This document shows, piece after piece, positions 31,187-39,961 of a DNA stretch of 64,000 nt. Within the stretch, counting starts at the first letter, position 1; the number at the start of each line of letters is the position of its first letter. A program made the position numbers and the translations under genes. The notes beneath the pieces are model-generated. The model saw nothing but the letters and a program-made list of their open reading frames with translations. It was not told the DNA's origin and ran no database searches. Source of the stretch: Streptomyces filamentosus (GTDB lineage: Bacteria > Actinomycetota > Actinomycetes > Streptomycetales > Streptomycetaceae); the NCBI RefSeq assembly GCF_014654895.1, contig NZ_BNBE01000001.1:1488001-1552000 (forward strand). Direction: 5' to 3'.

Positions 31187-33400
31187 TCAGCCGTTGCCTT
31201 CGAGGTCGATCGTGGCGGTGCGCTCCGCCTTGCTCTTGCCGCGCAGGGCGTCGCGCATGACGAAGGCGACCTCGTCGGCGGAGACCTCGTGCTTGCTGCC
31301 GTCGCCCTTGGTCACCATGACGCCCTTGAAGGTGTTCTCCATGAGGCGGGTGATCGCCTCCTTGTCGTAGACCTCCACCAGGTGGCCGTCGACGGCCTTC
31401 ATGGAGAGGATCTGCGGCAGCGAGCGGGCCGGGCCGAAGTCGATGGCCTTGCCGCCCGCCCGGACGGTGATCCGGCCGGACATGGCGGGCTCGGCGAACT
31501 CCTTCATCGCCCGGTCCAGTTCGGCCTTGGTGACCGTGGGGTTGCGGACGCTGACCGGGAGTTCGACGACCTTGGTCACGCCGGTCTCGACCTGGGCGCG
31601 GAAGGCGTCCTTGACGGAGATCATCGAGCGCTGGACGTCGAGGCCCTTGCCGGGCTTGCCCTCGACGGCGGTGACCTTGTTCGGGGCGAAGAGGATCGTC
31701 GCCTCGGTCGCCGAGGAGGAGCTGCCCGCGAGGTCCCGCAGGGCGACGGCGAGCTTCTCGTCGTCGACCGGGAAGACCGGCTTGGCGACGCGCTCCCCGC
31801 CGAAGAGGGAGCCGATCACCGAGACGGGGTTGTAGTCGCTGCCCGCGGCTCCCCGGACGGTCTCCTGGCTGTCCAGGGCGAGTCCGGCCTTGTCGGGGGC
31901 GAGTTGGACCTTGCGGCCGCCCACGGAGAGCTGGAGCGGGGTCGCGGCACGCTTGCCGAGGCTCGCCTCCAGCTTGTTGACGGCCTCCTCCTTGGTGCCG
32001 CCGCCGATGTCGACGCCGAGGACGGTGGTGCCCTTGGGGACGTCGGAGTGGTTGAGGAGGAGTCCGGCGCAGTAGGCGACGCCGACGAGGCCGACGACGC
32101 CGACGGCGGCGAGGACCAGCTTGGAGCGGCCCTTCTTGGCCGGGGCGGGCGCGGGCTTCGGGGCGGGCTTCGCCGCGGGGGCGGGCGCGGGCCTGGGGGC
32201 CTGCTCCTGGCGGCCGGGGCGGGGCTCCGCCGCCGGGCCTCCGGCGCGCGGCCCGGGACCGGGCCGGCCGGCGGCCGGGGGCACGACCGGGATGCCGCTC
32301 GTGAGCGTGTCGCCGGACACCTGGCCGCCGGGGCCGCCGGCGCCCGGACGGCCCTGGGCGGGCGCGGGGGCGGGCTGCTGGGGCGTCAGGACGGCGGTGT
32401 CGTCGGACATCCGGGGCGCGCCGCCGGGCCCGTACGGACCGGGGCCGCCGGGCGCGGCCGGGGCGCCCGCGGCCGGGCCGGTGGGGCGCCGGGGCATGGC
32501 GGGGCGCCGGGGCGCGCCGCCGCCGAGGTCGGCGATGCCGCTGGCCGGGCCCGTGGTCGGACCGGTGGGCTGGCCGTCGTACCGGGGGGTGCCCTGGGCG
32601 GGCGTCCCGTCGTACGCCGGGGTGCCGCCGGCGGGGGTCCCGTCGTACAGGGGGGTGCCGCCGGCCGGGGTCCCCTCGTACGCCGGGGCGTCGCCGGGGC
32701 GGGGGCCGTCGTAGAGGGGGACTCCGGCGGCGGGGGTGCCGTCGTAGCCGGGGAGGGTGCCGGTGTCGTACAGCGGGTTGCTGACGGGGTGGCTGGAGGG
32801 CGCGGAGCCGACCGTGGGCACGCCGGCGGTCGCGGAGCCCGCGAAGCCGGTGCCGGGCGTCTGCGGGCCGCCGAGGGCCTTCGGGGCGGGCGCGGGGGCC
32901 GCGGGGGCGCCGGGGCCCGCCGCGGGCGCGGCGGGGGCCTGGGGGGCCGCCGGGGCGCCGTTCTTGCGCGGCGCGAACCAGTCGCTGGTCTCCTTGGCCC
33001 TGGGGGCCTCGGCGGCGGCCTGCGGCGGCTCGGGCGCGACCGGCGCGGGGGCCGGTTCGGGCGCGGGCTCGGGGGCCGGCGCGGGCCTCTCCGGCTCGGG
33101 CGCGACCGGCGCGGCGGTCTCGTCGGCCGCTCCTGCGACGGGCTTGCGGACCACGACCGGCGGGATCGGCCGCGAACCCGGAATGTTGATGCGGATCCGG
33201 GTCGTCAGGGTGGTCTCGGTCTTCGGCTCCTCCGGCGGCGCGGGCGCGGCGGGGGCCTCGTCCGGCGCGTCCTGCGCCGGATGGAGCGAGGGGTACTGGC
33301 GGGATCCGTACGGCTGGGTTCCCGACGGGTAGGCGGCCCCGCCGCGCCCCTGGGGGCTGGGGGACGAGCTGTCGGTCTCTCGACCAGTTTCACGACTCAA
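31187..33400 (-). CDS. Large Pro-rich membrane protein with peptidoglycan-binding-like domains
   Basis: A 737-residue protein in three parts. Residues 1-425 are a disordered Pro/Ala/Gly-rich cytoplasmic region, with a run of about six 10-residue repeats (YDGTPAGGTP-like, residues 214-275). One transmembrane helix follows (about 428-450, LVLAAVGVVGLVGVAYCAG). The exported part (450-737) matches the putative peptidoglycan-binding domains found in VanW/YoaR proteins (VDIGGGTKEEAVNKLEASL, LQLSVGGRKVQLAPDKAGL), but no VanW domain follows. TTG 33400 with GGGAGAT upstream appears to be the start. It probably links the cell wall to a cytoplasmic partner; this is inference. Confidence 0.8.
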   Translation of the reverse strand: MSRETGRETDSSSPSPQGRGGAAYPSGTQPYGSRQYPSLHPAQDAPDEAPAAPAPPEEPKTETTLTTRIRINIPGSRPIPPVVVRKPVAGAADETAAPVAPEPERPAPAPEPAPEPAPAPVAPEPPQAAAEAPRAKETSDWFAPRKNGAPAAPQAPAAPAAGPGAPAAPAPAPKALGGPQTPGTGFAGSATAGVPTVGSAPSSHPVSNPLYDTGTLPGYDGTPAAGVPLYDGPRPGDAPAYEGTPAGGTPLYDGTPAGGTPAYDGTPAQGTPRYDGQPTGPTTGPASGIADLGGGAPRRPAMPRRPTGPAAGAPAAPGGPGPYGPGGAPRMSDDTAVLTPQQPAPAPAQGRPGAGGPGGQVSGDTLTSGIPVVPPAAGRPGPGPRAGGPAAEPRPGRQEQAPRPAPAPAAKPAPKPAPAPAKKGRSKLVLAAVGVVGLVGVAYCAGLLLNHSDVPKGTTVLGVDIGGGTKEEAVNKLEASLGKRAATPLQLSVGGRKVQLAPDKAGLALDSQETVRGAAGSDYNPVSVIGSLFGGERVAKPVFPVDDEKLAVALRDLAGSSSSATEATILFAPNKVTAVEGKPGKGLDVQRSMISVKDAFRAQVETGVTKVVELPVSVRNPTVTKAELDRAMKEFAEPAMSGRITVRAGGKAIDFGPARSLPQILSMKAVDGHLVEVYDKEAITRLMENTFKGVMVTKGDGSKHEVSADEVAFVMRDALRGKSKAERTATIDLEGNG
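32577..32760 (-). repeat. In-frame repeat array encoding YDGTPAGGTP-like units
   Basis: About six imperfect 30-36 base units, each encoding a Tyr-Asp-Gly-Thr-Pro core followed by Gly/Ala/Pro. The phase is kept throughout, so the array is translated within the Pro-rich region of the surrounding gene. Confidence 0.75.
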
Positions 33401-33564
33401 AGCAGGATCTCCCGGTTGGCTCCGCCGCCCGCTCTTGCTGATGCTCGTACTGTCCCGGGCGGTTCGGCGGCGCGCACCACCATACTGTCCGGCGCCGCCG
33501 GTTATCCGCCCGGTGGGAACTCCGGCCGCTCACGGGGGATACGCGGCGCGGCCTGCGGAGTGTT

Positions 33565-33939
33565 CTAGGAGGAGCCCTGCGGGAGCCTGCTGACGGTGGT
33601 GCAGATCACAGCGGCCCCCATGCCGCCGAAGAGGAAGAGCAGCTCGCCGATGCCGCCGCCGAAGAGTCCGTCGCCCTCGGGGCGGCCGAGGCTCAGCACG
33701 ATGACGGCGACGAGCCAGCCGCCGGCGGGGGCGGCGAGGCCGAGCTGGTTGCCGGTGGCGCGCATGCCGCCGTAGAAGAGGGCGGCGGTGGCGAGGAGGG
33801 CGAGGAGCAGGCCGAGGGGGAACCAGGCGGCCTGGACGAGGGCGCCCGCGGTGCCCACGAGGGCGCCGAGGACGAGGAGTCCGGCGTAGAGGGCGTACCG
33901 GACGGCGGGGGCGGGCGCGGACGCGGGTGCGGTGCTCAT
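33565..33939 (-). CDS. DUF6113 small integral membrane protein
   Basis: A 124-residue membrane protein that I recognise as the DUF6113 family found beside mshB in Streptomyces. Three to four helices are visible ([71 protein letters not shown]). ATG 33939 overlaps the mshB stop codon by four bases, so it is translationally coupled to mshB. The function is unknown; coupling suggests a link to mycothiol metabolism or mere operon company. Confidence 0.85.
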   Translation of the reverse strand: MSTAPASAPAPAVRYALYAGLLVLGALVGTAGALVQAAWFPLGLLLALLATAALFYGGMRATGNQLGLAAPAGGWLVAVIVLSLGRPEGDGLFGGGIGELLFLFGGMGAAVICTTVSRLPQGSS

Positions 33940-34937
33940 CGGGCGGTCGCCCCGCCTTCCGCGGCGAGCCCGGCGGATCCGGCGGATTCATCCGATCTGC
34001 CGGATGCGGCGGATTCGGTGGATTCGGTGGATTCCAGGGAGAGTCCGGCGAAGAGGTCGGTCTCGCGCTCGCCCGCCGGGGCGCCGGAGGTGCCGTGGAC
34101 GAGTTCGTAGTACTCGGTGGTGAAGAGGGGCTGGCCGAGGTCGTTGGAGAGGGCGAACCAGGGGCCGTCGACGGCTACCTGGGTGGCGTGGGCGGCCATG
34201 GCGGCGCTCTTGCGGGCCGCGTACGAGCCCGCGTCGGCGAGGTCGCCGCCGTCGATCTCGGCGGTGATCCGGTCCTCGGCGACGACGCCGGGCACGTCCT
34301 CGACGGCGGCGTCCTCCGGGAAGGCAGAGCCCTCGGCGGCGAGGCGGGCGAAACCGGCCTCGGCGACGGGCCGGGGCACCCGGTTCCAGTAGATCTTGGC
34401 GATGGCGTGGGCGGGGCCGAGGTCGGGGCGGTGGCCGGGGTCGGCGGCGAGCTCGGCGGCGCGCATGGCGACGCGGTGGGCCTGGATGTGGTCCGGGTGG
34501 CCGTAGCCGCCGTCGGGGTCGTAGGTGACGAGGACCTGCGGGCGGACCTCGCGGACGATCGCGACGAGCGGTGCGGCGGCGGTGTCGACGTCGGTGTTCC
34601 AGAAGGCGTTCTCGCGCTCGTTCTGGGGGACGCCCATCATGCCGGAGTCGCGGAACCGGCCCTCGCCGCCGAGGAAGCGGTGGTCGGTGACGCCGAGGGC
34701 GGCCATGGCGTCGGCGAGCTCTCCCACGCGGTGGGGGCCCAGCCGGTCCTCGCGGTCGGGGGCCAGATGGGCGAGGCCGGGCGGGATGACCTCGCCCTCC
34801 TCGCCCAGGGTGCAGGTGACCAGGGTGACAAGGGCGCCTTCGGCCGCGTACCGGGCCATGGTGGCGCCGTTGTTGATCGACTCGTCGTCGGGGTGCGCGT
34901 GCACGAGGAGCAGACGACGGGCGGGGAGATCGGTCAT
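33936..34937 (-). CDS. mshB: N-acetyl-1-D-myo-inositol-2-amino-2-deoxy-alpha-D-glucopyranoside deacetylase MshB
   Basis: A 333-residue zinc-dependent deacetylase of the PIG-L/LmbE family. It removes the acetyl group from GlcNAc-Ins in the second enzymatic step of mycothiol biosynthesis. The zinc site is formed by VHAHPDDES (AHPDD motif) near residue 14 and [10 protein letters not shown] in the middle; [13 protein letters not shown] is also characteristic. The C-terminal 40 residues are Ser/Glu/Thr-rich and include short DNA repeats (GGATTCGGT-type at 34010-34035), a variable tail beyond the enzyme domain. ATG 34937. It is coupled to DUF6113 and follows a 66-residue membrane protein gene. Identity is secure by motifs. 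Confidence 0.93.
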   Translation of the reverse strand: MTDLPARRLLLVHAHPDDESINNGATMARYAAEGALVTLVTCTLGEEGEVIPPGLAHLAPDREDRLGPHRVGELADAMAALGVTDHRFLGGEGRFRDSGMMGVPQNERENAFWNTDVDTAAAPLVAIVREVRPQVLVTYDPDGGYGHPDHIQAHRVAMRAAELAADPGHRPDLGPAHAIAKIYWNRVPRPVAEAGFARLAAEGSAFPEDAAVEDVPGVVAEDRITAEIDGGDLADAGSYAARKSAAMAAHATQVAVDGPWFALSNDLGQPLFTTEYYELVHGTSGAPAGERETDLFAGLSLESTESTESAASGRSDESAGSAGLAAEGGATAR

Positions 34938-34978
34938 GGCCCCACCCTACGAGGCGGGGCCGCCGGCAACCGCCCGGG

Positions 34979-35179
34979 TCAGAACTTGAGTCCGGCGATC
35001 ATGCTCGACACGTTGGTGGTGAGGGTGGAGATGGAGTCCGCGAGGGAGGAGCTGGCGAGGTAGAAGCCGAGGAGCGCGCAGATCGCCGCGTGCCCGGCCT
35101 TGAGTCCGGACTTCCGGATCAGCAGGAAGACGACGATCGCCAGCAGCACCACCGCAGAGATGGAGAGCGAGGTTGTCAC
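34979..35179 (-). CDS. Small membrane protein, 66 residues
   Basis: A 66-residue protein with two hydrophobic helices (ISAVVLLAIVVFLLIRKSG and AAICALLGFYLASSSLADSI) joined by a basic turn, then a Thr/Ser-rich end (STLTTNVSSMIAGLKF). GTG 35179 is preceded by GGAGGTG. It lies 41 bases before mshB on the same strand. I do not recognise a named family, but similar small proteins are conserved at this place in Streptomyces as far as I recall. The function is unknown. Confidence 0.75.
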   Translation of the reverse strand: MTTSLSISAVVLLAIVVFLLIRKSGLKAGHAAICALLGFYLASSSLADSISTLTTNVSSMIAGLKF

Positions 35180-35380
35180 AGTGGTTCACCTCCACCTTCG
35201 GTCGGATGGTTCGGTCACGGGGTCGGGCGGTTGTTCCAGCGGCGCGGTCCCCGGGCACGTGCCCGCGGTCCGCACGCCGGTGCATACCCACGAAGGGGTA
35301 CCCACCAAGCGCTACGGATCATAACTATCCGTACCCGCGCATTGATCGGCGTACAGGCGCGCGAGGGGCGCGCACAGCGC

Positions 35381-35386
35381 TACTTT
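35381..35386 (+). promoter_or_regulatory. Likely -10 of a leaderless S9 peptidase transcript
   Basis: TACTTT ends seven bases before ATG 35394 and there is no Shine-Dalgarno, so the message may begin at the start codon. Confidence 0.4.
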
Positions 35387-35393
35387 CAGCCTT

Positions 35394-37601
35394 ATGACCA
35401 TGCCTCAGGAGTACGCGTCCGCCCCTTCCGAGGGGCTTTCCTTCCCCCGACTCCACGCCAGGACCCAGCGGTTCGGGCTGGGCGTCCCGCGCGGTTTCAC
35501 GGTCTCGCCCGACGGCGAGCGGATCGTCTTCGTGCGCTCCGGTTCGGGCACGGACCGGACGCACCGGCTGTGGGTGCTGGACCTGCCGGCGGACGGCGGC
35601 GAGCCGGCGGAGCGGGTCGTCGCGGAGCCGTCCGCGCTGCTCGCGGGGGCGGAGGAGGAGTTGTCGCCCGAGGAGCGGGCCCGGCGGGAGCGCAGCCGGG
35701 AGGGTTCCTCGGGGATCGTGGGCTACGCGGTGGACGCGTCGGTGGAGCTGGCGGCGTTCGCCCTGTCCGGACGGCTGTTCACGGTCGGTCTCAAAGCCGG
35801 AGGGGCGGCCGGGAAGGGCGGGGAGGCGCGGGAGCTGCCGGTGCCGGGGCCGGTGCTCGACCCGCGCCCCTCGCCGGACGGACGATGGGTGGCGTATGTG
35901 ACGGACGGCACACTCCGGGTGGTCGGAGCGGACGGTTCCGGAGACGTGGAACTGGCGGTTCCGGAGGACCCGGACACCTCCTACGGATTGGCCGAATTCA
36001 TCGCCTCCGAGGAGATGGGCCGGGACCGCGGATTCTGGTGGTCGCCCGCCTCGGACCGGCTCCTGGTGGCCCGCGCGGACGACCGCGCGGTGCGCCGCTG
36101 GTTCATCGCGGACCCGGCGCACCCGGACCGGGAGCCGCAGCGGGTGGCGTACCCGGCGGCGGGCACCCCCGACGCGGAGGTGCGGCTCTTCCTGTACGGG
36201 ATCGACGGGACCCGCACCGAGGTGGTGTGGGACCGCGGGCGGTTCCCCTACCTCGCCCGCGCGCACTGGTCGGGGGCGGACGCGCCGCTGCTGTTCGTGC
36301 AGGCCAGGGACCAGCGGAGCGGGCTGGTGCTCGCGGTGGACCCGGAGACGGGCGCGACGGCGGCCGTGCGGACCGAGGAGGACCCGGCCTGGGTGGAGCT
36401 GCTGCCGGGGGTGCCGTGCTGGTCCCCGGACGGGCGGCTCGTGCGGATCGGCGACGAGAACGGGGCGCGGGCGCTGACCGTCGGCGACGAGCGGCTGACG
36501 GACGCGGCGCTGCACGTGCGGGCGGTCCTCGACGCGGGCCCGGACGACATCCTGGTGTCCGCGTCGGCGGGCGCGGCGGCGGCGGACCCGGAGACCGGCG
36601 AGACGCACGTCTACCGGGTGTCGGCGCGGGGCGCGGAGCGGGTCTCGGAGGGCGCGGGCTGGCACGGGGCGGTGCGCTCGGGCGCGGTGACCGTGCTCGT
36701 GTCCTCGCGGCCGGGGACGCCGGGCCCGGTGGCGCGGGTGCTGCGGGACGGGCGGGAGGTGGCGGTGGTGGCCTCGTACGCGGCCGAACCGCCGCTGCGG
36801 GCGCGGCCGGTGTTCACCGAGGCGGGTGAGCGGCGGATCCCCTGCGCGGTGCTGCTGCCGTCCTGGTACGAGGAGGGGCACGGGCCGCTGCCGGTGCTGA
36901 TGGATCCGTACGGCGGCCCGCACGGGCCCCGGGTGGTCGCGGCGCACAACGCGCACCTGACCTCGCAGTGGTTCGCCGAGCAGGGCTTCGCGGTGGTGGT
37001 GGCGGACGGCCGGGGGACCCCGTGGCGATCCCCCGCGTGGGAGAAGGCGGTGCTGCGGGACTTCTCGGTGGCGCTGGAGGACCAGGTGGCGGCGGTCCGG
37101 GCGCTCGCGGAGCGGTTCCCGCTGGACCTGTCGCGGGTGGCGGTGCGGGGCTGGTCGTTCGGCGGCTATCTGGCGGGCCTCGCGGTGCTGCGGCGGCCGG
37201 ACGTCTTCCACGCGGCGGTGGTGGGGGCGCCGGTGACGGACTGGCGGCTGTACGACACCCACTACACCGAGCGGTACCTGGGCACGCCGGAGGCGGATCC
37301 GGAGGTGTACGCGGCGCAGTCGCTGCTCACCGACGACGGCCTGTCGGCGCCCGCGGAGCCGGCCCGGCCGATGATGGTCGTGCACGGGCTCGCGGATGAC
37401 AACGTGGTCGTGGCGCACGCGCTGCGGCTGTCGTCGGCGCTGCTCGCGGCGGGCCGCCCGCACGAGGTGCTGCCGCTGTCGGGGGTGACGCACATGACCC
37501 CGCAGGAGCAGGTGGCGGAGAACCTGCTGCTGCTCCAGGTCGACTTCCTGAAGCGGTCGCTGGGCGGCTTCCCGGGTCACCAGCCGGGCGGGCGCGGATA
37601 G
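35394..37601 (+). CDS. S9 family prolyl peptidase (dipeptidyl peptidase IV-like)
   Basis: A 735-residue cytoplasmic serine peptidase with an N-terminal beta-propeller (about 1-470, with SPDG blades such as TVSPDGERIVF and RPSPDGRWVAYV) and a C-terminal alpha/beta hydrolase domain. The catalytic triad is Ser588 (GWSFGGY), Asp668 (LADDNVV) and His700 (GVTHMT). The propeller has the LAEFIASEEMGRDRGFWW segment, which in DPP IV supplies the Glu-Glu pair that binds the substrate N-terminus (here the two Glu in SEEM). It should cut X-Pro dipeptides from short peptides. No signal peptide is present. The next gene is convergent and overlaps its end by 25 bases. Confidence 0.92.
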   Translation: MTMPQEYASAPSEGLSFPRLHARTQRFGLGVPRGFTVSPDGERIVFVRSGSGTDRTHRLWVLDLPADGGEPAERVVAEPSALLAGAEEELSPEERARRERSREGSSGIVGYAVDASVELAAFALSGRLFTVGLKAGGAAGKGGEARELPVPGPVLDPRPSPDGRWVAYVTDGTLRVVGADGSGDVELAVPEDPDTSYGLAEFIASEEMGRDRGFWWSPASDRLLVARADDRAVRRWFIADPAHPDREPQRVAYPAAGTPDAEVRLFLYGIDGTRTEVVWDRGRFPYLARAHWSGADAPLLFVQARDQRSGLVLAVDPETGATAAVRTEEDPAWVELLPGVPCWSPDGRLVRIGDENGARALTVGDERLTDAALHVRAVLDAGPDDILVSASAGAAAADPETGETHVYRVSARGAERVSEGAGWHGAVRSGAVTVLVSSRPGTPGPVARVLRDGREVAVVASYAAEPPLRARPVFTEAGERRIPCAVLLPSWYEEGHGPLPVLMDPYGGPHGPRVVAAHNAHLTSQWFAEQGFAVVVADGRGTPWRSPAWEKAVLRDFSVALEDQVAAVRALAERFPLDLSRVAVRGWSFGGYLAGLAVLRRPDVFHAAVVGAPVTDWRLYDTHYTERYLGTPEADPEVYAAQSLLTDDGLSAPAEPARPMMVVHGLADDNVVVAHALRLSSALLAAGRPHEVLPLSGVTHMTPQEQVAENLLLLQVDFLKRSLGGFPGHQPGGRG

Positions 37602-38530
37602 GGCGGGGCCGGGGCCGCCGCCGGGGACCGGAGGGCGGGCGCGGGGTCGGGGGCGCCGCGTCCGGCCAGCAGGAGGAGGACGGCGGCCCCGGCGAGCACC
37701 CCGTAGAGGGTGGTGGCGAGGGCGGGGAGGTCCAGCTCCGGGGCCACGACGTACCGGACGTCGGGGTGGAGGTGGAGGCGGGCGAGGCGGGCGGCCTCGG
37801 CGAGGCCGGTGCCGAGGAGGAGACCGCCGGCGAGGAGGCCGAGGGGGCGGGTGTGGCGGGCCGCGGCGAAGGCGGAGGCGGCGGCGGTCAGGTGGAGGCC
37901 GGTGAGGACGAGGGCGAGCCAGCCGGGCGGCACGCCGAGGGCGGCGCCGGGGACGGACCGGCCGCCGGTGAAGCGGTCGACGGCGAAGCGGGGGGCGAGT
38001 TCGGCCGCCCAGCGGAGCTCCCAGGCCAGCAGGACGAGGCCGGCGACGGCGAGCAGGGCGCCCGCGGCGGCGGCCTGCCCGGGGCGCGGCCGGGTGGGGG
38101 TGCGCTCGCCGGGCCCCGCGGGCGGGCGGCGGCCGGCGAGCGCGGTGGTGAGGAGGCCCGCGGCGAGGGCGAGTTCGAGCAGAGCGGTGACGAGCGGCCC
38201 GGTGCCGTGGGTCCACAGGCCGGGGAGCCGTACGGCGAGGGTGACGGCACCGGTGGCGGCGAGCGCGCCCGCGGCGTGCCGGGAGCGGAGGGCGGCGACG
38301 ACGGTGCCGGTGGCGGCGAGGCAGAGGAGCGGGTCGAGCAGGGTGGTGGCCGCCCGGACGCGGCCGGTCCCGAAGCGGCTGCCGGTCCAGGACCAGAACA
38401 GCTCCGCCGGCGAGCCGAGGGCCGCGAGGTCGCACAGGACCCAGGTGAAGGGGACGAGGGCGAGCCCGGCGGCGAGCGCGGCCCCGAGGAGGCGCGCCGG
38501 TCGTGTCAGAGTCACGGGGCCGATACTCAC
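37577..38530 (-). CDS. Integral membrane protein, about nine helices
   Basis: A 317-residue hydrophobic protein with about eight to ten transmembrane segments (for example LLGAALAAGLALVPFTWVLCDL, ALLAVAGLVLLAWELRW and LATTLYGVLAGAAVLLLLAG) and a Pro/Ala-rich tail. I do not recognise the family. Ala, Leu and Gly dominate and there is no catalytic motif. GTG 38530 is chosen; GTG 38515 (VTLTRPARLLG) is an alternative. The open frame continues upstream but is not plausible. Its 3' end overlaps the S9 peptidase gene on the other strand by 25 bases. Confidence 0.65.
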   Translation of the reverse strand: MSIGPVTLTRPARLLGAALAAGLALVPFTWVLCDLAALGSPAELFWSWTGSRFGTGRVRAATTLLDPLLCLAATGTVVAALRSRHAAGALAATGAVTLAVRLPGLWTHGTGPLVTALLELALAAGLLTTALAGRRPPAGPGERTPTRPRPGQAAAAGALLAVAGLVLLAWELRWAAELAPRFAVDRFTGGRSVPGAALGVPPGWLALVLTGLHLTAAASAFAAARHTRPLGLLAGGLLLGTGLAEAARLARLHLHPDVRYVVAPELDLPALATTLYGVLAGAAVLLLLAGRGAPDPAPALRSPAAAPAPPYPRPPGW

Positions 38531-38592
38531 GGTCAGGCGCGGCCGAAACAAGCGGTTCCGCCGTACCGCCGGGGCGGAGGTGACGGAGTAAC

Positions 38593-38625
38593 GGCCGGCG
38601 GGGCCCCGAGGGGGCTCCGCCGGCC
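38593..38625 (-). terminator. Terminator hairpin of the first ABC importer operon
   Basis: GGCCGGCGGGGCCCC (38593-38607) pairs with GGGGCTCCGCCGGCC (38611-38625) with one wobble, 80 bases after the last importer gene on the minus strand. Confidence 0.6.
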
Positions 38626-38704
38626 GACGGCACCCGCACGGCCGCACGCACAGCAGGATCCGGTATCCGGATATCGGATCCGAGTCCCGGGGGTTGCCGG
38701 GGCG

Positions 38705-39961
38705 TTACAGCGTCTTCGGCCCTCCGGGCTCCTCGGGCCGCCCCTCGCCCGCCCCGCCCGCCCCGTCGCTCCCGTCCCCGCCCGCTCCGCCGGCCCCGCG
38801 GCCTTCCGCCGCCGCCTCGTCGGCCTCGGCGATCGCCACCGCCTCCTCCTCGGCCCCCTCCTCGGAGGCCGCCTCGCGGGCCGCCTCCACCGGGGCCGGG
38901 CCGTCCTCCAGGGGCGCCGCGTGGGCCAGCGAGTCCTCCGGCGGGACGACCTGCTTCTCCTCCGCGAAGTGGCAGGCGGAGTCGTGCCTGGCGGGGCTGT
39001 CGGTGAGCCGGAAGACGGCCGGGACGGCGAGCAGCGGGACCTCCAGGGCGCACCGCTCCTGCGCCTTCCAGCAGCGGGTGCGGAAGCGGCAGCCGGAGGG
39101 CACGTTGGCCGGGGAGGGCACGTCGCCGGTGAGGATGATCCGCTCGCGGTGGGCGCGGGCCTCGGGGTCCGGCACGGGCACGGCGGAGAGCAGCGCCTGG
39201 GTGTAGGGGTGGGTGGGGTGGTCGTAGATCTGGGCGTCGGTGCCGATCTCCACGATCCGGCCGAGGTACATGACGCCGACCCGGTCCGAGATGTGCCGGA
39301 CGATCGAGAGGTCGTGGGCGATGAAGACGTACGACAGGGCGAACTCGGACTGGAGCCGGTCGAGCAGGTTGACCACCTGCGCCTGGACGGAGACGTCGAG
39401 GGCGGAGACCGGCTCGTCGGCCACGATGATCTCGGGCTGGAGCGCGAGGCCGCGGGCGATGCCGATGCGCTGGCGCTGGCCGCCGGAGAACTGGTGCGGG
39501 TAGCGGTTGATGTACTCGGGGTTGAGGCCGACGACGTCGAGGAGGTCCTGGACCTTGCGGCGCCGGTCGCCCTTGGGCGCGACCTCGGGGTGGATCTCGT
39601 ACGGCTCGCCGATGATGTCGCCGACCGTCATGCGGGGGTTGAGCGAGGTGTACGGGTCCTGGAAGACCATCTGGATGTTGCGGCGGACGGCCTTCAGGGC
39701 GCGCGGGGAGAGCTTGGTGAGGTCCTCGCCCTTGTACTTGATCGAGCCGGAGGTCGGCTTCTCCAGGTTGACCAGCATCTTCGCGACGGTCGACTTGCCG
39801 CAGCCGGACTCGCCGACGATGCCGAGGGTCTCGCCGGAGGCGAGGTCGAAGTCGACGCCGTCGACCGCCTTGACCGCGCCGACCTGCTTCTTGAAGAGGA
39901 TGCCCTGGGTCAGCGGGTAGTGCTTGTGCAGGTCCCGGACCTCGAGAATCGCCTCAGCCAT
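38705..39961 (-). CDS. Oligopeptide ABC transporter ATPase, DppF/OppF-type (operon 1)
   Basis: A 418-residue ABC ATPase. Walker A is GESGCGKST, the signature is FSGGQRQR and Walker B is IIVADEP, with the oligopeptide C-terminal region PSGCRFRTRCWKAQ typical of DppF/OppF. It couples ATP hydrolysis to peptide uptake with the DppD-type subunit encoded just upstream; ATG 39961 lies inside the dppD-type stop region (8-base overlap). The last 90 residues are an acidic Glu/Ala/Gly-rich tail (EEGAEEEAVAIAEADEAAAEG) that the paralogue at 44799 lacks. The substrate is inferred from the family only. Confidence 0.92.
   Translation of the reverse strand: MAEAILEVRDLHKHYPLTQGILFKKQVGAVKAVDGVDFDLASGETLGIVGESGCGKSTVAKMLVNLEKPTSGSIKYKGEDLTKLSPRALKAVRRNIQMVFQDPYTSLNPRMTVGDIIGEPYEIHPEVAPKGDRRRKVQDLLDVVGLNPEYINRYPHQFSGGQRQRIGIARGLALQPEIIVADEPVSALDVSVQAQVVNLLDRLQSEFALSYVFIAHDLSIVRHISDRVGVMYLGRIVEIGTDAQIYDHPTHPYTQALLSAVPVPDPEARAHRERIILTGDVPSPANVPSGCRFRTRCWKAQERCALEVPLLAVPAVFRLTDSPARHDSACHFAEEKQVVPPEDSLAHAAPLEDGPAPVEAAREAASEEGAEEEAVAIAEADEAAAEGRGAGGAGGDGSDGAGGAGEGRPEEPGGPKTL

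Noticed and set aside
32577..32760. CRISPR-like or regulatory repeat array
   Set aside because: The units keep reading frame within a coding region and encode a Tyr-Asp-Gly-Thr-Pro repeat, so it is a protein repeat.
35325..39053. Minus-strand open frame of about 1240 codons over the S9 peptidase and membrane protein genes
   Set aside because: Arg/Pro/His-rich translation with no domain; antisense shadow of the S9 peptidase, whose catalytic motifs are intact.
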